From NCBI GenBank assembly GCA_009739215.1, contig VSJF01000008.1:930001-994000 (forward strand): a DNA stretch of 64,000 nucleotides, written 5' to 3'. Origin of the DNA: Floccularia luteovirens (taxonomy: Eukaryota > Basidiomycota > Agaricomycetes > Agaricales > Squamanitaceae). The notes beneath the pieces are model-generated. The model saw only the letters and a program-made list of their open reading frames with translations. It ran no database searches and had not been told where the DNA came from. Positions 51,174 to 61,129 of the stretch are shown here, in pieces. Numbering within the stretch: position 1 is the stretch's first letter; the number at the start of each line of letters is the position of its first letter. The translations under genes and the position numbers were made by a program.

Positions 51174-51837
51174 ATGAAAGAAGAAATTTTGGTTAGAGCA
51201 ATGGTACGATTTTTGGTTAGTAAATAAGGACCTAACATGGCGGCTTCATTGCACTGTCTAGCGTCCGCATTAATAAATTAGCATGTATCACTCTCCTTCG
51301 AAAGGGATCATTCGACTAGGAGAAGCTGCCCTTGAAGCTTGAGCTTCTATTCGATCCTTCAACCACTGTGACGCGATTTTTTAAACTCAAGGCTCCCTTT
51401 TTCGATAAACTTTCTGTCGCCATCGACAATGGATTTCAATAACCGTCATCTATAAACTACCAGGGCCAGAAATTGCGTTACTCCATTTCCATTTCGTGTT
51501 GCATAGAATCTTTCGGAGATCGTATTCGTTATCTCATCCTCCTTTTTTAAACAGTGACCAATTGATGTGGAGCTCTCAAACATCAGCCTAGCCTATGGAA
51601 GGCGGAATAATGCTCTTGGTAGAACTCGCGGAACGACGTATATACTTTGTAGACCCTGTTGCTTAATCTACATTGGCGTGCTGACCGCCACTTTGAACAG
51701 ATGCAGCGAGTAATCCGATGATGGCTTGATAAAGACCTGTAACGTCAGGATATCTTATATCTGGACTCTACTGCAACTTATCCTTCGCGTGACGTCCATT
51801 GCTCTTCACCGAAACACTCCTAGCATCAGTTGGTAGA
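51174..51837. other. Intergenic
   Basis: About 660 bp; 3' region of the LanC-like gene and promoter of the oxalate decarboxylase. No gene supported. Confidence 0.5.
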
Positions 51838-53855
51838 ATGTACTTTCATCGACTTTTGTTATATCTGGTTCCTCTACTTCTTTCAATCTGTAGCTCTCGT
51901 GCTTTCCCTGTGTCACTCAAAGTGGAACCTCTGAATAGTGACGGAATTAACGCGGTTCTACGTCCCAAACACAGCCCCTGGAAAGCGCATGCGGGGAATA
52001 CATGATGTAACAATACTTGGCCCTCAAAATATTCCAGTCGAACTTCAAAATGAAGACTTAGTTGCCCCTCCGGCTACTGACCATGGCTCAGTGAAGAATT
52101 TCAAGTGGCCATTTTCTTTCAGTCATAATAGAGTATCATCTGCAGGCTGGGCTCGTCAACAATCTGGTAAGTTTCGTCAATTCACCCCCAACTCAGGAAT
52201 TCAATGGAAGACATCTTTTTTAGTTTCAGACTTGCCTATCGCCACTGATATTGCAGGTACGTTATACACCGGTCTACTGACGAACTAGCCTATCCTGATG
52301 TACTACTCTAGGTGTAAATATGCGTCTCAAATCGGGCGCTATCAGGTTAGTTCTCGATTCGCTACAATCTCGGACCCAAAATGTGACAACACAAATAAAG
52401 GGAGATGCATTGGCATGATACTTCCGAAGTGTGTTCCATTTGTCGCGCTAGTATACAAGGCTGACAGTGTTACTTGATTGGTTGAAGTGGGCATATGTCC
52501 TGCAAGTCCGTGTTTATTATGGTGCCCTGGAATGGCCCATCTGATGATTCAACTTCAATTAGGGGGACATTAGAATCAGTACTACCACTCCTGAAGGGAG
52601 TGTGTGGGTTGGTGATGTTGTACGTGGATATTCACATGTCGGTTAGTGCGTGTTGAAGAATTTTGAATCCCGAAGTCTGCAGGAGACATCTGGTATTTTC
52701 CCGCTGGGTACCCTCATTCAATACAAGCCAAAGATACCACGCCAGAAGGAGCTGAATTCCTTCTCATCTTTGACAAGGGTACATTCTCTGAGGATGCCAC
52801 GTTTCTTCTTACAGACTGGCTGTCGCATATTCCGAAGACGGTTCTAGCCAAGAATTTTGGACTGAGTAACGACCTAAAAGCGTTAGAAAACATACCGGAG
52901 GAGCAACTATACATATTCCCCTGTGAGTCTGACCTATCGTAAATGATCATCTCATTTTAAGCAACGAACTAGCCTCGCCTCCTCCTAGGGATGTAAATCA
53001 AGACATGGTTGCTCCTAATGATTCTCAATTACCTTTTGCCTTTGAATTGTCTAAAGTTACCCCACGCAAGGCCCCAGGAGGCAGAGTCAAAATAGTGGAT
53101 AGCCGCACCTTCCAAGTGTCAGAAAACATAGCTGTCGCAGAAGTTGAAGTTGAGATAGGTGGTATGCGGTAAGTTAATCTTTTCCTCCAAAAAGCACTAA
53201 GTTAACCACTGTGTCACGAACGGAATGATAGAGAACTACATGTGAAGCCTACATTTTCCTAGACAATTTGAACCTTAGGTCTAACGAGAAACCTTACAGT
53301 GGCATCCAACACAGCCCGAATGGACTTTTTTTGTGTAACTAGATTTCACAGTTCTGGACTTGAAACCAAATTATGAATTTGAATCTTCATAGATGCGGGC
53401 AAGCAAAAATAACTCTTTTCGCTTCACAGAGTAATGCCGCAACGTATGACTTCAATGTATGTGATGCTCTGTGACTCTACTGAGGCTTAGGAAAATAACT
53501 AAAGATACACTCACAGCCTGGAGATATAGCATATATACCGCCGTCGTTTGGTGTGTAGCTTGGCGGCCAGTGGGATTAAAGTTCCATGCTGACGGGTTTG
53601 TTTCGTACAAAAGGCCATTATATTGAAAATACCGGAAATTCAACACTTAAATTCATTGAAATATTAAAAACCAGTAAGTCGTAGCGTTTCTACTCAGGAA
53701 AATACTGATTGGTCACATTGGAAGGTATTTATCAAGACATATCTTTGACCCAATGGCTGGCACTTACACCGCCTGACTTAGTCAAGGCTCATCTTGGCTT
53801 TTCTGATGAAACCATCAAACATCTGAGTAAAAAGAAGCAGATTGTTGTCGTATGA
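51838..53855 (+). CDS. Oxalate decarboxylase (bicupin)
   Basis: Secreted Mn-dependent bicupin converting oxalate to formate and CO2. Signal peptide MYFHRLLLYLVPLLLSICSS. Cupin 1: REMHWHDTSEWAYVLQ (His, His, Glu ligands), GDIWYFPAGYPHSIQ (fourth His); then TFLLTDWLSHIPKTVLAKNF. Cupin 2: RELHWHPTQPEWTFF, ITLFASQSNAATYDF, GDIAYIPPSFGHYIEN, and QDISLTQWLALTPPDLVKAH to the end ...KKKQIVVV. About 14 small exons, all joinable with GT-AG sites, including a 10-nt exon (A GAA CTA CAT) between two introns at about 53230-53239. Near the 5' end a GGGG run (51993-51996) shifts frame by one between AHAG and IHDVTILGPQNIP. All eight metal ligands are kept, so the gene is probably functional. Confidence 0.9.
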
Positions 53856-55041
53856 TTCAGTTTTCTGATGTATCAATTTGTCGGTTCTTTTGTCATGAAA
53901 AACTCGCGCAAGAATACTTGCGTGTTCCTTGAATATTGATAATATAAGCCAGATGCTAAGCTACATCCACCTTCTTAGACACTCTGCTTGTCAAAGATCG
54001 TAACTTACAACTGCCCCTTACAGACTTCGAAAGTCCATCCCCCGTCATTATATAATCTTATCTGTTGCGCTTTGGTAGCTTTGGTTCTAGTAAATGCTCA
54101 AAATAAATGTAAGATGAACCTAAATGGAATTAACAACGCACGAGATTGTAATCAGCCTTAGAAGCAGTCATCTTGACTTGCTTATCGACCCAAATATTTG
54201 TTTCCCCCTATTCCAGAACCATTCGAATCATAGCAGTCACCCCTACTCGACGGTTGAATAGTGTTGTAATTCAAAGATCCATTGCGGCCGTTGGAGGACC
54301 CAATGTTAAGGAATTGGTGCTAAAGCCCTATGTATTACCGCTCGACTCGTATAAATCTTTCTTGGAAGAACAATCGTCAGTTGAGTGGTTGTTACTGTAG
54401 GAGTCATTGTTTGATTAGTAGATCCATAGCTATCATCATTGGATTCAAAGTCACTGTCATATGAGCAATTTTCATTAGCTGTCGTCACTAGACCGGTAGG
54501 TGTTACTTGATCGTAAAGTCCCAGAAGAACCGTAGGAGTTGTCGTTGAACGTTGAACGTTGAACTTGTATGGGTCCATTCCTGACGAAAAAAAATAATTC
54601 TAAATAGTTCTGCACTGCTGCAAAAGACTATTACCTCCAACTTGAAGTCTTGGCCTTCCTTCTTCCTTACCAAACGCAATTCACGAAGCAACATACAAAA
54701 GTTGTTCCAACTTTTTAGCAAATGTAGACTCGAGGGCCAGCTGACTCCCGCCAATTCTTTTGGCACGATTAGGAGCTCTTGAATATCGACCTCCTCAATC
54801 TACCAAGTGAACTACCGACACTCCAGGTGCAGCCAAATACTTTTATCTCTTCGAGAAAGTGGAAACATTAATCTTTGCAAGGGAATTTCTTGAATCGACC
54901 AGGTAATAGCATAGTGTGTCTCGTTTCTCGCTTATCACAACTTTTCCGTACAAGATCAAAAGTATTTATTTCAACGGTAACAATCAGGAAACACAAATTC
55001 AATGAGGACTCTCTTGGTCCTATGGACAATATCTACATCCA
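53856..55041. other. Intergenic, possible F-box-like remnant
   Basis: A minus-strand frame (54503-54790) reads VDIQELLIVPKELAG... SSLHLLKSWNNFCMLLREL, somewhat like an LRR/F-box fragment, without start or stop context. A 7-bp tandem (gttgaac, three copies, about 54545-54565) also lies here. Nothing else supported. Confidence 0.35.
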
Positions 55042-55550
55042 TTAAAGGTTAAGATTGATGGGGCTGCATCCAATCACGATGAGACCATTGAAGCTGTCTC
55101 CAGTGCAGCAAGCTGCTTGCGAGTTGCTATTGAAAAGCGAATTAATGATATGATAGGTAGCAGGTTGTTAACTGAAAACTTACCAACTGTCTCCACCAAT
55201 GATAGGGACGCAAGTCACTACACTCGGATCAATTTCTGGACTATGAGCGTTAGATACAAAATAACTCACAGCCGACCTGGCCGGTAAGCGTGCCAGCAAC
55301 GATACCAAGGAGAGCCGCGATGATACCAACGACGGTGCTGTTGCTCTGTGTATGGTCATGAGATCAAAGCTGTCAACTTCAAGTTGTATATCAAGCTCAC
55401 ATCCTGTACTGAGTTGCAGCATTGAAGACTGCCCGTGCTACACTGAGTAGTAGGGGCGGGAGTGTCAGTACGGGGAACAGCAGTGGCGGCTGCAAGGAGA
55501 GGCAATGCGAAGAGCAAGAAGATAGCAAGGGTAGAGATGCGAGCGAACAT
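55042..55550 (-). CDS. Class I hydrophobin
   Basis: Small secreted amphipathic protein coating aerial hyphae and surfaces. Start at 55550: signal peptide [20 protein letters not shown]. The eight-Cys pattern is complete: [29 protein letters not shown] and LIVIGC, with spacing fitting class I. Hydrophobic middle [20 protein letters not shown]. It ends CSPINLNL at TAA 55042-55044. Introns: about 55346-55401 and 55131-55190 (rejoining the Cys of GDSC). A third, at about 55243-55271, is only 29 nt and leaves the frame off by one base, so the join between GQVG and [11 protein letters not shown] is not settled: a small error or a different intron. Confidence 0.88.
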
Positions 55551-58331
55551 TGTTATTCTTGTTACTAACGGTGAGATTGTAGTGAACTGAGTGAAGAATT
55601 ATGGTTATTTCACTCGCCCTTTATAACTTTTCTAACCCCCTAGAATAATTCAATAAATCTTGCAGTATAATATTTTTCGGATATGGCTACGATGACGTTG
55701 GATTGTGGAAGCTCAATGGGGATGTCCTTGTATATGTTACACCGGGTGTTACACATCTAAAGTTAGCTATAATACTTGGATCCATTGCGAGACCGCTAAG
55801 AAGAGAAATGACATACTCGATCGTTCCATTCCTTAGAAGTGAGAATCACTGCGAGACATCGATCCGGCCAATTTACCGGCCTGCAATATCAATAAGTCCC
55901 ATGTGCATCAATGGGCAATAATGAATATATCCAACTACTTAGTGGGTATTCACCAGAATGATACAATAGATCAGGGAGTGTGGAAGCACAGGCGTTGATT
56001 AACATAATAAGCAAGAGTCAGACGTCAAGATTTTACACTTATTTGTTGAGCCCTTCTTTTTCTAACAAAAACAATCATTTCAGTTTCAACAACCTGTTGT
56101 ATTATGCTCATAGTACATTGAACATCAACGTAACTCAGACCACTGCCTCTTAGTACTGAGGGTTTCTCGACAACTCCTGAAGGGTTCGCAAATATTGCAT
56201 CTGGATACTGTAAGTCACCTGCTCAGCAATTTTCGCCTCCCTAACCGCAGTGGGCAGACTGCCACAACAACAGGCCGAGCCCGTTCCAGCTGTCATAGTC
56301 ATCGGGTTCAATGGGGTCCCGCAAAATTTTGTATAGTGACATCCTTGATGCCTCATGTTTCTGCAAAGTGTCAGAACCTAATTTTCTTTTCGCGTTGTGA
56401 ACATCTCTCATCACTTTCAGAACTCCATGTTTCCTGCTGGTTCCATTCACAGGATCCCATCGTTATTCTCACTCCAAGTTAAGCTCCACAATCCTCTCGA
56501 CAATTGAGAGGCACGAACAATGAGACACGAGCAAGAAGGATGAAGCCGTGGGTCTACAAGTCTTGATGAGATATGTTGAACGAAACCCCTGGTTTGCATG
56601 TGACCGCTTACCAGAACACTCATTTACGGTTTTAATTTTACGGGCCTTGCGACTATCTTCCCCATTGAAGACTGAAATATGCCCCACACCACTCCACTGC
56701 GATCTTTGTTCATGGCCCAGAGCTTGTTAATATTGATATGAGGCATTCACTCCCCACGTTAGGTAGGAACTTCCCGTTTTCAACACTAATTTCCACTGTT
56801 AGAAAATCATACTGAAAGTATTGATCCAGGACAATGTAGTCGAGCCAGATGTATCATGTAACCCCTACAATTTCTGAAAACTTTAGACACATGATGAATG
56901 TTCCTACAGGAAGGTCCAAGTATATCCCCTAGTGAGTGAAAATATCATGGTCATGAGACAAGTATGACCTTTGAGGCAATTAGACATGAACATATCACTT
57001 GCACTCCTCGGAGAACAATATATGATGTTGGCTGTATTGGCAAATATACTCGGACAAAGTGAGAACCGAGATTGCTATTGGTCGACTTGAGTCCTGTGAC
57101 CGCGGAATGATACACGATGCGCGGTGCCCCAGATCGCCAACTCGTCGGAAAATACACCCATGCAGTAATTAACAAAGAAGAAAAGGGTGGCTGTGTTGAG
57201 CCAATGCTATGAAATTTTAACAAACACTATTTCGATCATACACATTTTTGATTTTTGATCCCTCCTAGGAAAATTATAACAGCACAATGGTTCAGTGAAG
57301 CTATATCTCATATATGCGAGGGTTGCCATTGGTAACTATATCTAAATAGGATATGCTACATCTACTCGCAAAAATTTGCTCGTGAATTTGATTCAGAGAT
57401 TCGGGATTAGATGAGGTGTCTATGTCAAGATAGAGGGTTCAGATTAGTGAATACACCATTAGGACAGGTGTCGCCTACGGTCTAAATCTAAAGCGGAGTG
57501 GAGTAGCCATAGCTTCTACCATTGCTTTTTTCAATGAGCCACACAGCTTCAGAACTTGTCATTCCATGAGAGGGTATAATGCGGTGCATAACTAATTGAA
57601 CAAAACTTCTTGACGTGAGGCATGAGAAAAGCTGTCCATCAACGCAGAAGAAGAAATATGCCCAACAGTATCCTCTGTTTGACAGAGCACACACTAAATG
57701 TCCTAGCTAGTATCTAAAGCCTAAGTAATAATCGATAATCACTGGAGCAACAATCGACTTTCATAATTTCAATTCAGAAATAACTGGTACGTCACAGGCG
57801 TTAAACGTTGAACGTTGATTAATTGATTCCTTAGACGGCCACTGAAAATCCCGGAGCGCTTGGTGGAGTGATAATTCCCATCACTGATGCAGAAGCACAC
57901 ACACGAGAGATTGAAGCGTTCGCTTCCATAACGCTCCACAAACACACTTTCGATGGATGTAACGTACAGGCCTGCTGCAATGCCATATTTTAAATTCATT
58001 ACGCATAGAAATATGGTGCCATATGTATCACATGATAACCATAATTTTCGGTTTTCTTTTGTACACATAAGTAGGAGGTTTCCGCTTATTTTAGAGGCAA
58101 ACACATCGGTCTGGTGTAGTTGATGAAGCTGCTGTGTCTCCAATAGGATAACATATGCTGATTGCACCGACAGCGGAAAAAAGTAGTATACTGAATATGT
58201 TTGTATAGTATACTGCATATAAATTTATTATATACTTATTGATTATAATGGTGAAAGTTAATTATGATTACTATTTAAATTAGTGGTTGTGGAGTAAGGT
58301 GCTCTGTTGATGACGTCAACCGCTAGTGAAG
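55551..58331. other. Long AT-rich intergenic region
   Basis: About 2.8 kb. Several short frames (for example 57769-58218 minus) lack starts, splice sites or motifs, and are compatible with chance in AT-rich DNA. No element boundaries found. Confidence 0.45.
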
Positions 58332-58660
58332 AGAGATGCATTGGTGCACTGCAAGCGGCAACTTGATTGGCTGAAGTTCGCGAGAGACAACTGGTACTTT
58401 CTAGCTAGCTATCTTCATTCAATACGAGCTAAAGATATCACATCAAAAGGAGTCCAATTCCTCCCCATTTTTTTTGACAAGGACGGTTCTAGAAAAGAAT
58501 GTTGGACCGGAAAACACCGGAGCTATAAATTCAAAAGGGTGAGTCCAAACATAGATTTCTAACGATTCTCAATTATATTTAAATTGTCGTTATAATGAAG
58601 TCGCACCCTCTGAGTCTCAGAAACATATCTGTCGCGGGTACTGAAGTGGGTGGTATGAGG
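58332..58660 (+). pseudogene. Oxalate decarboxylase relic, internally deleted
   Basis: Same orientation and same order as the intact gene 6 kb upstream. Recognisable pieces: agatgcattggtgca (cupin 1 HWH), acttgattggctgaag (end of an intron), CTGGTACTTTCTAGCTAGCT with cattcaatacgagctaaaga (WYFPAG-PHSIQAK region), ttgacaaggacggttct (FDKGTF), gattctcaatta, and cagaaacatatctgtcgcgg with ggtggtatgagg (SENIAVAE...GGMR). Stop codons and deletions are frequent. Most of cupin 2 is missing. The presence of intron sequence shows a DNA-level duplication and not a retrocopy. Confidence 0.85.
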
Positions 58661-58701
58661 TTCCGAGTCCGTAAGGAGTCGGTCTTATAACCGGGATTTT
58701 T

Positions 58702-58791
58702 TGTTCGTTTCAAGCTTGACGTGGGAAAATGTGCACGTGATAATTGGCATACACATTTTGTGTTCGTCTCAAGCTTGATGTGGGAAAAATG
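58702..58791. repeat. Pair of about 30-bp direct repeats
   Basis: The copies at 58702-58731 and 58761-58791 share tgttcg, then tcaagcttga, then gtgggaaaa, with two or three differences. They lie just behind the oxalate decarboxylase relic. Possibly a small tandem duplication or remains of a mobile element. Confidence 0.7.
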
Positions 58792-59802
58792 GTTCTGCTG
58801 AAGAAGTGTGTGTGCCCTCGGACAATGTGCTGTTTACTATATATCAGGGACGTAAGGCTATCTTTTCTGCATGACAAAACCTGCTATGGTTCATTGGGAA
58901 GAAGGTGAGGAAAAATTTAGTTTTTTTTTGTTTTTGTTTTGAGAATGTTAGTTGAGTGGTTTTGACTTGTCTTCAAAACCATTAATTTTATATTGTATCT
59001 GGTACATTAGTGTAAAAAAGGTACAGATTGTGGAGAGGGGAGAGCAAAAGGCAGGAGGTTTGTTGTATAGGGAATATGTGTATATTAGAGAAGTAGGTAC
59101 ATTGTAACATATGATAGTATTGGTGTATGTAAAGTAATGTAGGTGATTAGTTAGGGAACGTTTCGTTGAATGAATGTCGATTTTAAAGAGAACGAGTGGA
59201 CAGAAATGCTTGCATTTGGTATAGATCGAAAGAGGATGTTGAGGAGAATTTATATGCAAATTTGCGAAAGGTAGCGTCAAGAAATGCAGTCTGTAGAGTG
59301 TTTACATTGCAAAATTTGAATTGTACACTGCTTAAAAATACTTTGATGCGTGTTTTGATGCGATCAGAAAAGCTGTGCTTGATTTGATTTCGCGTTATCG
59401 TAGTGAGTGTGGTGAGTATTGTGACCATGGGAAAATGCATTTTAGCCTTCAGATTTCATGTTTTCTTCATTTCCTCTGTGATCCCTGCTGTGTACATTGT
59501 GGATCTGAGACGCTTCTAGTTGATTGAAAGATGTAGAATTTGATGCTAAAAGATTTGGACAAGTTTTGGGTGAGAAATGGTATATTTTCCTTCATGTCTT
59601 CGCATTTTTGACTGTCTTTTTGCAGATTTAAGTTGCTTTTGACAATTCTGATGTGTTTCTATGCTTGGATCAATTCGCATTTCATCCTGATTATGACTTG
59701 GTTGAATCAGTAAGTTATTATGGCACTGCTGATATGTTTTCATGCAGGAAAAACTCAATTTTAAAGCTCTGTTCACATACATAGTATTTCCTTGTTGTCA
59801 TT
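58792..59802. other. AT-rich island, left part
   Basis: Low-GC DNA with poly-T runs (58920-58940). Open frames on the minus strand are short and have no recognised family. Probably degenerate transposon or relaxed DNA. Confidence 0.4.
59795..59802 (+). repeat. Target-site duplication, left copy (TTGTCATT)
   Basis: Exact 8-bp match to 60229-60236 on the other side of the MITE. Confidence 0.8.
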
Positions 59803-60228
59803 AGGGCGTTTCACACAGCCTTTTTTGGCAGTTCTTCAAGTCCTTTTTCGTGGGATTTTTGATTTGTTTTTCGGAGCTCGGAATTCTCCGAAAAAATGCA
59901 AATTGAAAAAAGGCCTTTTTTTTCACCTATGCAAAAGAAGCTTTGGAGCTCCTTTTGCATGTTTTTGAGCTGTTTTTTCTACACTTGTTTTTTGATGTTG
60001 TTCATGTGAGGTTCATATTACAAAATACCATTACTAAATAATTTCATGACAAATTTACTAATGAAAAACAGGTAAAAAAGACTCTGGGTGAAAAGGGGGG
60101 TTTCACATTGAGGCTTTTTCCTTTCTTTTTTGATCATTTTCTTGGCCATTTTTTGATCAAAAACAAATCAAAAATCCCACAAAAAAGGACTTGAAAAACT
60201 GCCAAAAAAGGCTGCATGAAAGGTGCTA
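59803..60228. mobile_element. hAT-like MITE with about 69-bp terminal inverted repeats
   Basis: The left end (59803-59871) and right end (60159-60228) are inverted copies. Both contain cagccttttttggcagtt, then tcaagtcctttt, then gtgggatttttgatttgt, read from the outside in, with only a few mismatches. The element is flanked by an exact 8-bp direct repeat TTGTCATT (59795-59802 and 60229-60236), the target-site size of hAT elements. It is 426 bp with no coding capacity; the interior has smaller palindromes (59874-59890, 59929-59960). It is therefore a non-autonomous element that needs a transposase from elsewhere. Confidence 0.85.
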
Positions 60229-60236
60229 TTGTCATT
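60229..60236 (+). repeat. Target-site duplication, right copy (TTGTCATT)
   Basis: Exact 8-bp match to 59795-59802. Confidence 0.8.
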
Positions 60237-61129
60237 CTCCCTTTACCTTAGAATACAAATAATATGATTTTAATGAGGCATTATGTGTATTGCTTAGTCC
60301 CTTAAACTAGCTGTGTTGAAATAAATAGTAGACTTTTTAAAAGAGTGGATAGAGTTTATGCCAAACTGCCTTATCAAGCTACTAAAAATTTATACTACTA
60401 GTTATGTAAGCAAAAAGCAGAGCAACAAACAATTAAAGGTAATAAACAGGGCTTATACTGCCCTTGGTTATTCCAACAAGCTGATCTACATCTTAAGTAT
60501 TATGCAATCCAACTATGATATGAATATCCAAATGAGGCAGTTCAAAGATGCTTATTTTCAAGATTAAAAAAACAACTGTATGTTTTGCTAAGTGTGTAAC
60601 TATGACCTAAATACCATGCTATGAGTTTATTAGATAATTGTAATATTCCAATAATGGACTCGGATATGCCATGCAGAGCAATGGCCAATTTCCCCAAGTA
60701 TGTTACTTCTCTTTTTTATGTCTTTTTTTGGAAGCTCCTGCGAAAGTCAATGAAATTAGGCGTACCCACAAAATAGGATATTTATTTCGTACGTTAGTGA
60801 AGGTGTCTGTGGAAGGAAGCCCAGTTCCCATGAGACGTGTTCAGGTAGGAAACAGATTTGGTTAGTAGGTCAAATTCTTCTTTGAGTGGACAACCGTTGG
60901 TGATAAATATTTCTCCTCAGTATGCAAAGTTTTTACATCTTACGAATAGAACGTGGATTGGTCCGGTTTACAAACCCAACTTGGCGGCGCCTGTACGTAT
61001 GCGAACTCGTGCGAACAGCATGTGACAAACACTGAGTTCCTTACACACCCTTAACGCCCCCATACTCATACAAGAGTGCAAACATTACAACAAAAATCAA
61101 ACAAATAACCTCACCAGGAAAAGTTAACA
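60237..61129. other. AT-rich island, right part, and NLR promoter
   Basis: About 900 bp, low GC to about 60700, then normal. A short frame at 60358-60567 has no known motif. It contains the promoter of the NACHT gene. Confidence 0.45.

Noticed and set aside
57769..58218. 149-codon minus-strand frame
   Set aside because: AT-rich, no recognised domain, no start context or splice pattern; likely chance.
59183..59440. Possible transposase fragment in the AT-rich island
   Set aside because: Read in all frames, the translated pieces show no DDE, RNase H or reverse transcriptase motif; only the MITE is supported.
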